A DNA stretch of 64,000 nucleotides from Neobittarella massiliensis (ex Bilen et al. 2018) (lineage in GTDB: Bacteria; Bacillota; Clostridia; Oscillospirales; Ruminococcaceae). The notes under the pieces are model-generated. The model saw only the letters and a program-made list of their open reading frames with translations. It did no database searches and was not told the DNA's origin. The position numbers and the translations under genes are program-made. Every line of letters begins with the position of its first letter. Positions within the stretch are counted from its first letter, which is position 1. Below are positions 15,250 to 23,918 of the stretch, in pieces. Location: assembly GCF_900289145.1 (NCBI RefSeq), contig NZ_OKQO01000007.1:62001-126000 (forward strand), given 5' to 3'.

Positions 15250-15278
15250 AGTATATAGTAATCATTCAACATTTGCAA
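15250..15278 (-). promoter_or_regulatory. Predicted promoter of the candidate large RNA
   Basis: Minus strand: TTGCAA, 17-bp spacer, TATACT, in an AT-rich stretch with upstream A/T tracts. Confidence 0.7.
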
Positions 15279-15374
15279 GTGTTTTATATATTTTCGTCAG
15301 TTTCTATAATTTAGCGTGGTAAAACGCCACACTTTGAATAAGGCACCTGTGGCTGGACCTGTACAGACCGTGTA

Positions 15375-16136
15375 TTACGGCGTCTGCCTGACGAATACGA
15401 GCCGGTCGGGGGTAGAGAGTGCCGGGGCGAAGGCAAACCCCTGCCAGCTGAAAGTCCTGAGGGCCAGCGGGTCGTCTATCTGATTTTGGGCGATAAAGCG
15501 CACCATCTGTCCCCGCGCCTGTTTGGCTATCGTCGCCACCGTTTTGAGACCGCCGGGCCGAGAGACCAAAAAGTCGCAGCTGATGAGCTGGTGGCGGGCC
15601 GCAAGGTATGGGACTATCGCACGGCTGTACTCTTTAGAGGCCAGGTCGAGCACCGGCTGCCGGTGTGAAAACAGCTGGCGGCACAGCGCGCCGCCCCAGT
15701 AGGCATAGAGGTCTTTACCGCCGGTGGGGTGCCACCTGAGGCCCATCTCGAGGCGGTAGGGGCGCACCCCGTCACAGGGGCGCAGCAGGCCGTAGAGCGC
15801 ACTGACGATGTAGAGGCGCTGCTGCAAAAAATGGATGTCGGCAGTATCGAGGGTGGCGGGATCGATATTTTTGTACTGCAGGCCCTGATAGCACAGCAGC
15901 GCCGGCACCGGTGGACAGCCATCGCTAAAGTGCTGAAAATCATCGTAGGCCCGCAGGGCCAGTTGCGGATTGATGTGCATGAGCTGCTCGAGCTGCCAGG
16001 GATCTAATTTTTTTAGCGCCCGGGCCAGCTGGAGCGGCTGGCGGGAGAAGTGGGGAACCGTGCACTGCCAGCCAGGCGGCAGCGCTGTCGGCGGCTGGCG
16101 GCACATATTTTTGGCCGGGGAAATCATGATCTGCAA
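15375..16136 (-). CDS. yaaA: Peroxide stress protein YaaA (DUF328/UPF0246)
   Basis: 253-residue YaaA-family protein; in E. coli YaaA lowers free iron during peroxide stress. Family blocks: IMISPAKNM at the N-terminus, YQGLQYKNIDPATLD, RLYIVSALYGLLRPCDGVRPYRLEMG (about residues 110-135), VLDLASKEYSRAI and IAKQARGQMVRFIAQNQI. The start is TTG at 16136, 9 nt after AGAGGAGG; the ATG three codons later has no better site. Genes on both sides are unrelated. Confidence 0.92.
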   Translation of the reverse strand: MQIMISPAKNMCRQPPTALPPGWQCTVPHFSRQPLQLARALKKLDPWQLEQLMHINPQLALRAYDDFQHFSDGCPPVPALLCYQGLQYKNIDPATLDTADIHFLQQRLYIVSALYGLLRPCDGVRPYRLEMGLRWHPTGGKDLYAYWGGALCRQLFSHRQPVLDLASKEYSRAIVPYLAARHQLISCDFLVSRPGGLKTVATIAKQARGQMVRFIAQNQIDDPLALRTFSWQGFAFAPALSTPDRLVFVRQTP

Positions 16137-16211
16137 GACCAGTAGCCTCCTCTGAAAAGCGGCAGGACTTTTTTATAGTTGGTGTATCTTGTATCTGTGT
16201 GCTGCTAATGG

Positions 16212-17603
16212 CTAATGTAGCCGGCGCTGTTCGGGGGCAAAGCCCATGGCGGCGATGCGGCGACGCAGCCAGCCGCCCCGCAGATAGTAGATGATAAAGA
16301 GCAGTGAGGTGACCGTCCAGGTGATGGGATAGCTGGCCAGCACCGTGCTCAGTTCGTTTTTAAATGGCAGTGCGATCAGCACCCACAACACCCGCAGCAC
16401 ACAGACGCCGCCGCAGGTGATGAGCATGGGGACGATAGAGTCGCCGGTACCGCGGATGGCGCCGGCCAGTATCTCGACACAGATATAGGTAAAATAAAAC
16501 GGTACCATAGAGCGCAGGATCTGCACCCCCAGGTCGATGACCTGCCCGTCGGCGGTAAAGAGACGGTACACCGGCTGGCAGAAAAAGTAGAGCAGACTGC
16601 TGGCCACCAGCGCCACCCCAAAAGAGAGCCCCAGGCAGACCCGGACGCTCTGCCGCACCCGGTGGTATTTCTGTGCGCCGAAGTTTTGCCCCACAAAGGT
16701 GGTGATCGACACGCCGAACGCGCCCATGATCATCCAGAAAAAGCCGTCGATTTTGCCAAAAGCCGTCCAGGCAGCGACGGTATTGGTGCCAAAAGAGTTG
16801 ATGCAGGACTGCAGGATGATATTGGACACGGTGTACATGTTGGACTGCAGCCCGGCGGGAATGCCCACCCTAAAAACACTGCCCAGCACGCCTTTGGAAA
16901 AGCGCACCTGGGACAGCGTGAGCTGATAGGGCTGGCCCTCGCTGCGGGAGAGCGTGAGCACCACCAGCACGGCGCTGAGGATCTGCGACAGTACGGTGGC
17001 CAGTGCCACCCCCAGCACCCCCATGCCCAGCAGGGCCACGAACAGCAAATCGAGCGCAATGTTGGTGAGGCAGGCGGCGATGAGGAAGTACAGCGGGCGC
17101 CTGGTATCGCCCACCGCGCGCAACACGCCGGAGCCCATGTTGTAGATGAACGAGGCGATCATGCCAAAAAAGTACACCCGCAGGTAGGTGAGCGCGTGGT
17201 CCATGATATCGGCCGGGGTGCCCATGGCACGCAAAACAAATGGGGCGATGAGCACGCCTACCACTGTCATGACGCCGCCGGCGACTATCGCCAGCGCCGT
17301 GGATGAGTGGACTACCTTGTGCACATCGTCGTGCCGGGCGGCACCATAGTACTGGGCAATGACTACCGTGGCCCCCGACGAGATACCCACGAACAGGTTG
17401 ACGAATAAATTGATGAGCACGCCGGTGGAGCCGCCCACCGCCGCCAGCGCCTGTTTGCCCACAAAATTCCCCACCACGATGGCATCGGCCGTGTTGTACA
17501 GCTGCTGGAAAAAAGTACCCAGCAAAATGGGAAAGAAAAAAGCGAGCAGCTGTTTCCAGATGACGCCTTCGGTGATGTTCTGCTGATATTTATCTGCCGC
17601 CAT
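16212..17603 (-). CDS. MATE family efflux transporter
   Basis: 463-residue multidrug and toxic compound extrusion (NorM/DinF-like) antiporter with twelve predicted transmembrane helices in two MatE repeats. Recognisable blocks: FFFPILLGTFFQQLYNTADAIVVGNFVG near the N-terminus, GSGVLRAVGDTRRPLYFLI between TM5 and TM6, and FGVSITTFVGQNFGAQKYHR plus AGAIRGTGDSIVPMLI in the second repeat. These exporters expel cationic drugs or toxins in exchange for Na+ or H+; the substrate cannot be read. The ATG at 17603 follows GGAGGGGGA; an upstream frame of 26 residues was rejected. Confidence 0.92.
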   Translation of the reverse strand: MAADKYQQNITEGVIWKQLLAFFFPILLGTFFQQLYNTADAIVVGNFVGKQALAAVGGSTGVLINLFVNLFVGISSGATVVIAQYYGAARHDDVHKVVHSSTALAIVAGGVMTVVGVLIAPFVLRAMGTPADIMDHALTYLRVYFFGMIASFIYNMGSGVLRAVGDTRRPLYFLIAACLTNIALDLLFVALLGMGVLGVALATVLSQILSAVLVVLTLSRSEGQPYQLTLSQVRFSKGVLGSVFRVGIPAGLQSNMYTVSNIILQSCINSFGTNTVAAWTAFGKIDGFFWMIMGAFGVSITTFVGQNFGAQKYHRVRQSVRVCLGLSFGVALVASSLLYFFCQPVYRLFTADGQVIDLGVQILRSMVPFYFTYICVEILAGAIRGTGDSIVPMLITCGGVCVLRVLWVLIALPFKNELSTVLASYPITWTVTSLLFIIYYLRGGWLRRRIAAMGFAPEQRRLH

Positions 17604-17729
17604 AGGTATCCCCCTCCATATATTGGGCGGGGCCGGACAGGGCCGCACCTGTACTGCAGCGCCCCGCATATTTACTTGCACCTATAACATAGCGGGTATA
17701 CCGGGGAAAAGCAAGAGGGATACAGAAAT

Positions 17730-18965
17730 TTATGGGGTGATGTTTGGCTGCATAAGGCTATATTTCAGCAGGGCTGAAAAGCACATGGTCAGTTGGTGTA
17801 CACTGGGAACACCTGCAGATCCGCCGATACCTTTGCACCGGCTTTTGACAGCCTGGCTGCCCTTATAGTCCTGCTTAAGGTGAAGGAGGTGGCTGCAATT
17901 TGCCAATTGACAGGACAGGCGATACGAGCACATAGGCGCAAAATCTGTATCGGCACATTTTTGTGTGGATCTGCTGTCGCCAGCCATACAGGTGATGTGG
18001 GTGAAAAACGCCTGACGGTTGGCTGTTGGCGGGGCCGGTACCGGGCAACCGCCATTTTTATAGGCGGGACAAAAAAAAGAGCGCGCAGACGGGGTGGACC
18101 TGTCTGCGCGCGCTTTTTTGACTGTGGGGGGATGGGGCACCAGCAGAGATGCCTGAAGCTCGGTAGGGCTGGTGGGCCAGCAGCCGGGCGGCAGCAGGCC
18201 GGCTTTTTGCAGCGTGTGGGCGGCAGCATACCAGATCGGCGGGACCAGACCGGATAGCCGCAGCAGCTCGCTGTCGCCGAAGACCGCGCGCGGCGGTGCA
18301 TCGGCGATCAGGCGGCCGGAAGAAAACACCAGTACCCGGTCGGCCCACTGATAGGCAAAATCGATATCGTGGGTGGAGAGCAGCAGTGTTTTGCCAGCGG
18401 CGTGCAGCGCATCGAGCGCGGTGCGCAAAAGCACAGTGTTTTGCGGGTCCAGGCTGGCGGTGGGCTCGTCTAACAGCAGGACACGGGCATCCATTGCCAG
18501 CACGTCAGCCACGCTGACCCGCTTCTTCTCCCCCCCGCTCAAATAGTGGGGGCAGCGACTGGCATAGTGCTCCAGCTGCATAAAAGAGAGCGCCTGGTGG
18601 GCCCGCCGAGACACCTCCTCTTTGGGCAGCTTTAAGTTCATGGGACCAAACGAGACCTCGCCCAGCACGGTGGGGGCGATGAGCATATCGTCGGGGTCCT
18701 GAAACACCACCCCTACCTGCTGGCGCAGATTAGAGAGTGATTTTTGGCCGTAAGTGACCAGTTGTCCATCGAGCAGCAGCTGCCCCCGATCGGGTTTGAG
18801 CACGCCGTTGAGCTGCAAAAAGAAGGTGGATTTACCAGCCCCATTTTGCCCCAGCAGCGCCACTTTCTGGCCCGGATAGATATCGACGGTGACGCCGTCG
18901 AGGGCCGGCGTGGGCTGCCCCTCGTAAGTAAAGGTGAGTTCTCTTGTCTGTAAAATGGGCTGCAC
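17730..18965 (-). CDS. cbiO: Cobalt ECF transporter ATPase CbiO, with no stop codon before its terminator
   Basis: Energising ATPase of the CbiMNQO cobalt importer. The first about 280 residues are a normal CbiO: GQNGAGKST (Walker A, about residue 39), FQDPDDMLIAPTVLGEVSFGP (Q-loop region), LSGGEKKRV, VLLLDEPTASLDP and STHDIDFAYQW. The frame then runs on for about 125 residues of low-complexity, Cys-rich sequence that no CbiO has. A strong terminator (18071-18118) lies inside the frame at about residue 282, so the mRNA probably ends before any stop codon; the other two frames are also open across it. The true product may be a non-stop protein of about 290 residues. GTG start just after cbiQ. 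Confidence 0.85.
   Translation of the reverse strand: MQPILQTRELTFTYEGQPTPALDGVTVDIYPGQKVALLGQNGAGKSTFFLQLNGVLKPDRGQLLLDGQLVTYGQKSLSNLRQQVGVVFQDPDDMLIAPTVLGEVSFGPMNLKLPKEEVSRRAHQALSFMQLEHYASRCPHYLSGGEKKRVSVADVLAMDARVLLLDEPTASLDPQNTVLLRTALDALHAAGKTLLLSTHDIDFAYQWADRVLVFSSGRLIADAPPRAVFGDSELLRLSGLVPPIWYAAAHTLQKAGLLPPGCWPTSPTELQASLLVPHPPTVKKARADRSTPSARSFFCPAYKNGGCPVPAPPTANRQAFFTHITCMAGDSRSTQKCADTDFAPMCSYRLSCQLANCSHLLHLKQDYKGSQAVKSRCKGIGGSAGVPSVHQLTMCFSALLKYSLMQPNITP
18071..18118 (-). terminator. Intrinsic terminator inside the cbiO reading frame (bidirectional)
   Basis: GCGCGCAGAC and GTCTGCGCGC make a perfect 10-bp stem, extended by A-tract/T-tract pairs. On the minus strand it is followed by eight T residues, on the plus strand by six. 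Confidence 0.85.
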
Positions 18966-18967
18966 GG

Positions 18968-19747
18968 CTAATACCCCCCCAGTAAAAATATTCGGCGCAG
19001 CACCAGCAGCACCACAAAATAGGCGACAGCGCCGGCGACCTGCACCGGGCGCAGCGGCGGGCGCTCTTCTAAAAACTGGATAGAGCCGGTATAGAGACGT
19101 GATTCCATAGCGCTATACACCGAGGAGGACTTGGCCATGGCCGCCAGAAACAGATTGGCGAAGATGGCGGCCGTACTGCGCAGATGGATGTAAAAGCCAT
19201 TTTGCCCCATCCGCGATACAGCAGCGGTGTGCATGCGGGACTGGGTGTCGAGCAGCACGAAGATAAAGTGGTAGGTGAGGCTCATGAGCTCGGTGAGCAG
19301 GGCCGGTACATGCAGCCGCCGCAGCACCCCGATGACCTGATGGGAAGGGGTAGTCAGGGTGAGCGCATACAGGCAGCACACCGCGCCCATAGCCCGACAA
19401 AAGAGCAGGCCGGCCGTGTGCAGACTGGAGGCGGTGACGGCTATGTAGCGGGAGAAAAAAGGCAGTGAGATCAGCCCCCGCCGGGTGGTGGGAAAGCTAA
19501 GGGCCACCACTGCACAGCTGATGGTGACGAATACCAGCGGGGCAGCCATGAGTTTGGCCCACTGCTTGACCGGGGCGCGGCCGGGGCCGAGGGCCAGCAC
19601 AGCCATACATAGCAGCACCGCGAGCGAGAAGGCGGCCGAGTCGGTGGCGATGCACAGGGCCAGCGTGCCCACGGTGATGGCCAGCTTATAGCCGCCGCAC
19701 CAGCGGCCGAGGCCGGTCTGCTGGGCGTAATAGTCGATCGAGAGCAT
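18968..19747 (-). CDS. cbiQ: Cobalt ECF transporter transmembrane protein CbiQ
   Basis: T-component of the CbiMNQO importer; it couples ATP hydrolysis by CbiO to the substrate-binding CbiM. The roughly 259-residue protein has five to six hydrophobic helices. The cytoplasmic coupling region is seen at RMHTAAVSRMGQNG and SSVYSAMESRLYTG, equivalent to the two Ala-Arg-Gly-type motifs of EcfT proteins but degenerate. The ATG at 19747 with GGTGAG close upstream was preferred to an ATG 12 bp earlier that is fused to its own AAAGG. It ends two bases before cbiO. Confidence 0.88.
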   Translation of the reverse strand: MLSIDYYAQQTGLGRWCGGYKLAITVGTLALCIATDSAAFSLAVLLCMAVLALGPGRAPVKQWAKLMAAPLVFVTISCAVVALSFPTTRRGLISLPFFSRYIAVTASSLHTAGLLFCRAMGAVCCLYALTLTTPSHQVIGVLRRLHVPALLTELMSLTYHFIFVLLDTQSRMHTAAVSRMGQNGFYIHLRSTAAIFANLFLAAMAKSSSVYSAMESRLYTGSIQFLEERPPLRPVQVAGAVAYFVVLLVLRRIFLLGGY

Positions 19748-19820
19748 TTTTCTCACCATCCTTTTGCGTCAAGGACAGGCGGCGGGGCAAACAGCTGCCC
19801 CGCCGCACAGTACGCCCCGG

Positions 19821-20147
19821 TTAAGCTTGTATCTGCGCCGCAGTACCTGCCTGACCGGTTTGCTTTTGGTATTTTTTGCGGGCGATGAGGTAGCCGAAGC
19901 CAAAGCCCAGTACCGCCGAGCCCAGGCCGGCCTGCAGACAGAACAGCAGGCTCTCGGTCTCGCCGCCGGGAGGGGCGATGACGCTCTCCATCCAGGGGGT
20001 GTAATCTGGGTCGATCTGGGTGATCGCGTCTTCGGCGGCGCCGTCCGCCCCGCCGAACTCGCTGTTGTGTATAGTCAGCAGCGGCACCGCGGCGATGAGC
20101 ACCGCGGCCAGCAGCAGTCCAACGACCAGTAATCCTGTTTTTTTCAT
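19821..20147 (-). CDS. cbiN: Cobalt ECF transporter accessory protein CbiN
   Basis: 108-residue protein with an N-terminal membrane helix (TGLLVVGLLLAAVLIAAVPL), an extracytoplasmic loop with FGGADGAAEDAI and IDPDYTPW (the CbiN pattern 'F.GaD..A...I....P.Y.PW'), and a second helix near the C-terminus. CbiN inserts with CbiM and promotes Co(II) loading. Its ribosome site, GGAGGTG, is formed by the last codons of cbiM, so the two genes are translationally coupled. Confidence 0.9.
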   Translation of the reverse strand: MKKTGLLVVGLLLAAVLIAAVPLLTIHNSEFGGADGAAEDAITQIDPDYTPWMESVIAPPGGETESLLFCLQAGLGSAVLGFGFGYLIARKKYQKQTGQAGTAAQIQA

Positions 20148-20150
20148 GTT

Positions 20151-20897
20151 CTACACCTCCGACAGATAGCCCAGCTCGCGCAGCTCGGGCTTGGCGTAAC
20201 TCTCGAGACCGATGATGGCGATCACCGTCAGGATGCCCTCGATAACGGCCAGCGGGATCTGGGTGATGGCAAAGATGCCGAGGAAGGTGCCGATAGAGGC
20301 GGCACTGCCGCCAGACTGGGCCGGGTGGTCGAGACCGAGCTGGATGCTGGTGATGACATAGGTGAACAGATCGCCCAGAAAGGCCGCCAAAAAGATAGCT
20401 ACCTTGCGGTTGACTTTACACTTTAAGCACAGCTTGTACACACCAAAGGCCAAAAAGGGGCCGGCGATAGCCATGGAAAAGGTGTTGGCGCCCAGCGTGG
20501 ACAGCCCGCCGTGGGCCAGCAGTAATGCCTGAAATAGGAGCACGATAAAGCCGATGACCGCCATGGCTGCCGGCCCAAAGAGGATGGCCCCCAGGCCGGT
20601 GCCGGTGGCGTGGGAACTGGAACCGGTGACGCTGGGGATCTTGAGTGCGCTGAGCACGAAAGCATAGGCGCCGGACATGACCAGCACCAAGAGCGTTTTG
20701 CGGTGGTCGCGGGCGGTGCGGCGGATGGATATGAGCCCCCAGGCCAAAAACGGCAGGCAGACAGCACCCCAGAAGATGCAGTAGCCCTTGGAGAGAAAGC
20801 CCTCCATGATGTGCATGGCGCTGGCGGGGAGCGAGAAGCTCAGCACCAGACTGATGGCGATGGTGGCGCCGAGAAAGCGGCGCTCGTGTTTGGTCAT
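20151..20897 (-). CDS. cbiM: Cobalt ECF transporter substrate-binding protein CbiM
   Basis: 248-residue S-component. A cleavable signal ends SLPASA and is followed by MHIMEGFLS, the mature N-terminus whose Met-His loop coordinates the cobalt ion in CbiM/NikM proteins. Later blocks SVTGSSSHATGTGLGAILFGP and GGLSTLGANTFSMAIAGP are diagnostic. Six to seven helices in all. The ATG at 20897 follows GCAGGAGGAAACTGTT; a longer frame runs back through the riboswitch terminator and was rejected. First gene of cbiM-N-Q-O, controlled by the cobalamin riboswitch. Confidence 0.95.
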   Translation of the reverse strand: MTKHERRFLGATIAISLVLSFSLPASAMHIMEGFLSKGYCIFWGAVCLPFLAWGLISIRRTARDHRKTLLVLVMSGAYAFVLSALKIPSVTGSSSHATGTGLGAILFGPAAMAVIGFIVLLFQALLLAHGGLSTLGANTFSMAIAGPFLAFGVYKLCLKCKVNRKVAIFLAAFLGDLFTYVITSIQLGLDHPAQSGGSAASIGTFLGIFAITQIPLAVIEGILTVIAIIGLESYAKPELRELGYLSEV

Positions 20898-21041
20898 AAC
20901 AGTTTCCTCCTGCTTTTTAGTTGGTGGCCGCCGGTGGCGGCACACAGATAAAAAAGCTGCCCCTGCCGATGGCCGCGACACTGGTGTGCGGCCAAGGTGG
21001 GTGCAGCCCGACAGCCGGTGCGCCCCGGGTGGGGGACCGAC

Positions 21042-21077
21042 AAAAAAGCCTGTCTTCTGCGGGTGCAAAAGACAGGC
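21042..21077 (-). terminator. Riboswitch expression-platform terminator
   Basis: Minus strand GCCTGTCTT and AAGACAGGC form a stem followed by TTTTTTGTC, between the cobalamin aptamer and cbiM. This suggests transcriptional OFF control by cobalamin. Confidence 0.85.
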
Positions 21078-21164
21078 ATATCAAGACGGAGAGAGGGACA
21101 AGGCGCGGCCCTCTCTGCCGTGTGACACCTGACCTATCGACCGTAGATCCTGCGTGCTGCACAA

Positions 21165-21350
21165 AAATGGGGCAGGTCTTCTGGCTCGAACCTCGGGCGC
21201 TGGGCGGGCCTTCCCGCCCCGACAGGGGCAGTGGCATGTTCCGGACAGCTCGGTTCTCACAGCGGCGGGACCGCACGGGATTTACACCCGTTTCCCTATT
21301 ATCTGCTCTCGCCACAGCGGCGCAAGCAGACCCCACTTTGTTAAATTTTT
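21165..21350 (-). promoter_or_regulatory. Cobalamin (B12) riboswitch
   Basis: On the minus strand the aptamer core is plain: AGGGAAACGGGTGTAAATCC, then GCGGTCCCGCCGCTGTGAGA, CATGCCACTG, GGGAAGGC, and the closing GCCAGAAGACCTGCC at 21171-21185. It precedes cbiM with an intervening terminator. Cobalamin binding is expected to reduce expression of the cobalt importer. The 5' limit is approximate. Confidence 0.95.
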
Positions 21351-21434
21351 GTAAATACCGGCCCAAATAGACCAGTTTATAGGCTGATGGTACACGATTT
21401 TCCAGAGTTTGTCAACTGCCGGTGACAAGCAAAG

Positions 21435-23063
21435 CTAGATGGCCCGCACCGGTTTGCCGCTCTTGGCGGCCTGAGCGATGTTGAAGGAGTGGTCGCCGAT
21501 GCGCTCGAGGTCGTTTAACACCTCGTCGAATACCAGCCCCGACTCGGTGCTGCACTGGTGCTGGCGCAGGCGCACCACGTGGTTATCCTGCGACTGCAGC
21601 ACCAGCATGTCCACCGTCTCCTCGAGATCGTGCAGCTGGCCCTCCTCACTGTCGGTAAGGCTCTGGCGGCGGAAGGCGCCGATAGAGCGGTCGAAGAGGT
21701 AGAGGTCGGTCTCGTAGATGGCCTCAATCTCGTCGATGGCTTTGGCCGAGTAGAGCAACCCCCGGTCGACGAACATCTCGGTGCGCTCGAGCAGGTTGAG
21801 CGAGTGGTCGCCGATGCGCTCGATGTCGCTGACTACGTGAAAGATACGGCTGACATACAGCGAGACCGGCGCCGGCAGCTCCTGCCGGGTAGCCTGCACC
21901 AAAAACTCGGTAATGCTGTGTTTGAGGTAGTCGATCAGATCCTCCTGGTCGCGGATAAAGCTGGCCTGACTGACATCGTTTTTGAGAAGCCCCTCGGCGG
22001 CGCGGACGAAGTTGGCACGGGCGATCTGGCCCATGCGCTCCACTTCTTTTTGCACCTGGGCAGCCATGACGTTGGGCGAGGTGGCGAGGTTTTTGTCGAT
22101 ATACAGCAGGCGGCGCTCGTCCTCGTGCACCTTTTTGGGCACGAAGATGTAGGAGAGCTTGACGATGGTGTTGGTAAAGGGCAGCAGCACCACCGCAGTG
22201 ACCACTTTAAAGATGATGTGACAGAGCGAGACCTGCACCATGGGCACCGAGGTGATGGACTCGATCGTTTGGGTAAAGGGGGTAAAAATGGTGATGGGCA
22301 CGAAGATGATGGCGCCCACTACATTGTAGATAAAGTAGACGCAGGCGGCGCGCTTGGCGTTGTTTTTGGCGTTGATGGCCGACAAAAACGGCGGTACCGA
22401 TGAGCCGATATTGATGCCGCAGATGAGAAAAGAAGCAAAGTGCAGCGGCATGAGCCCCTGTGAGGCCAATGCCTGCAGCACGCCGACTGCCGCCGAAGAG
22501 GACTGGATGACCGCACAGAGCACCACGCCCACCAGGAGGCCCACCACCGGATTTTTAGCGGTGGTGATGAACGACTGAAAGGCGGGCACATCTTTGAGGC
22601 CGCCCATGGCTCCGCTCATGGTGTGCAGGCCCTGGAACAAAAGGCCGAAGCCCAACACCACCTGGCCGATATGCTTGTGGAGATTTTTTTTGCAGTAGAG
22701 CATGGCTACGGCGCCGGCAAAGATGCAAAACGGGGCGATGGCCGAGATATCCAGTGCGATGAGCACGCTGGTGATGGTGGTGCCGATGTTGGCGCCGATG
22801 ATGACGCCGGTGCCCTGAGCCAGCGTGAGGATGCCGGCGTTGATAAAGCCCATGACCATGACGGTGGTGGCCGACGAGGACTGGATGGCCACCGTGACCA
22901 GCATACCCAGCAAAAAGCCGCGGATGGGGGTGCGGGTGAGCTTTTCCATCAGCGCGCTCATCTTGGGGCCGGCCGAGGCCTCGAGCCCATCGCCCATGTA
23001 TTTCATGCCGAACAAAAAGGAGCCCAGGCCCCCCAGGAGAAGAAGTAGATCGTCTAAACCCAT
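21435..23063 (-). CDS. Na+/phosphate cotransporter of the NptA/YjbB type with PhoU domain
   Basis: 542-residue protein: an N-terminal Na/Pi-cotransporter domain with the duplicated substrate motif (AIQSSSATTVMVMG about residue 58; AVIQSSSAAVGVLQAL about 190), then a C-terminal PhoU-like four-helix region (about 345-540) with two ERIGDHS repeats. It imports phosphate with Na+ or, as shown for YjbB, may export it; direction cannot be told. The ATG at 23063 (MGLDDLLLLLGGLGSFLFGM) fits family members; the ribosome site GGGTGA is weak. Single gene, not linked to pst/phoB here. Confidence 0.9.
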   Translation of the reverse strand: MGLDDLLLLLGGLGSFLFGMKYMGDGLEASAGPKMSALMEKLTRTPIRGFLLGMLVTVAIQSSSATTVMVMGFINAGILTLAQGTGVIIGANIGTTITSVLIALDISAIAPFCIFAGAVAMLYCKKNLHKHIGQVVLGFGLLFQGLHTMSGAMGGLKDVPAFQSFITTAKNPVVGLLVGVVLCAVIQSSSAAVGVLQALASQGLMPLHFASFLICGINIGSSVPPFLSAINAKNNAKRAACVYFIYNVVGAIIFVPITIFTPFTQTIESITSVPMVQVSLCHIIFKVVTAVVLLPFTNTIVKLSYIFVPKKVHEDERRLLYIDKNLATSPNVMAAQVQKEVERMGQIARANFVRAAEGLLKNDVSQASFIRDQEDLIDYLKHSITEFLVQATRQELPAPVSLYVSRIFHVVSDIERIGDHSLNLLERTEMFVDRGLLYSAKAIDEIEAIYETDLYLFDRSIGAFRRQSLTDSEEGQLHDLEETVDMLVLQSQDNHVVRLRQHQCSTESGLVFDEVLNDLERIGDHSFNIAQAAKSGKPVRAI

Positions 23064-23283
23064 TGTGTTCACCCAATGTCTGCACTTTACAGATCTTTTA
23101 CCCAAATTTTACACACGCGTACAAATTTATGATACTGTTTTGCGGTGACAAATACAATGGGGTCAGGCCAAAAAGTTACAAAAATCGCGGAATTTCGGCG
23201 CGCTGCTTTGGCACTGTGGGCGAGATACGGTCGTTTATTTTAGATCAATGACCATAAAAATGACGGCAATTTTGGTATGATAA

Positions 23284-23311
23284 ATAGAGCGCCCATGAGC
23301 GGGCGCTCTAT
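23284..23311 (-). terminator. Hairpin/terminator after the 147-aa unknown gene
   Basis: ATAGAGCGCCC and GGGCGCTCTAT form a perfect 11-bp stem with a 6-nt loop, followed on the minus strand by TTATC. The T-run is short, so termination is likely but not certain. Confidence 0.55.
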
Positions 23312-23358
23312 TATACTGGCAATATATCTTCTACATGCAAGACCGGGGGCAGCACAGG

Positions 23359-23802
23359 TCAGCAGTAGTAGGCCATGGGGGCATAGAAGGTGCAGGCGGT
23401 CACCTTGCCGGCAAAGTGCAGCGACAGCTGGACCTTGGCCGCGCCGCGGGGAGCGGTGAAGGTGGCCATTTGGCGCTGGAATTTGGCGGTGACTTTGCAG
23501 CCGATATCTTCTTGCTGGGTGTCGAGCACGGCGCCGGAGGCGCTGTAGAACCGAGCCTGCAGCAAGATGTGCGGACCCTCTATCTTGCGCAGGATGTAGC
23601 CCCAGCGAATGCGGCGGCCGCCGGTGATCGGCAGCAGCGGGTCGTACTGGTCATAGCCCTGCATATCTGCCGTTTGGGTGATGCTGCAGGTGCGGTTATC
23701 GTCGATACAGAAATCGTCGAAGGTGGCTACAGCGCCGGAGAAATAAGCCGGACCGCCGCCGGGGCCGGGGCACCAGCAGGAATTCATGATAAGATTGTTC
23801 AT
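23359..23802 (-). CDS. Hypothetical protein, 147 aa, no family recognised
   Basis: I do not recognise this protein. It has no signal peptide or membrane helix. It begins MNNLIMNSCWCPGPGGGPAY, ends APMAYYC, and in between alternates polar and hydrophobic residues as in a beta-sandwich (for example ITGGRRIRWGYILRKIEG, ILLQARFYSASGAVL). Cysteines cluster at the very N-terminus (CWC) and one is the final residue. AAAGGAGA lies about 11 nt before the ATG. Codon use looks like its neighbours. It stands alone between the Na/Pi gene and the MocR-type gene, followed by a hairpin. Carbohydrate-binding or coat-like roles would be guesses. Confidence 0.6.
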   Translation of the reverse strand: MNNLIMNSCWCPGPGGGPAYFSGAVATFDDFCIDDNRTCSITQTADMQGYDQYDPLLPITGGRRIRWGYILRKIEGPHILLQARFYSASGAVLDTQQEDIGCKVTAKFQRQMATFTAPRGAAKVQLSLHFAGKVTACTFYAPMAYYC

Positions 23803-23918
23803 AGTGGACGGTCTCTCCTTTACGGTATAGTGGCGATAGAAACAGAGTCGTCCTTACATTGTATGCGCAGGGGGCATAGGCGGTGCGTGCCGGCCCCCGG
23901 GCGGGCATGCTGCCAGAG

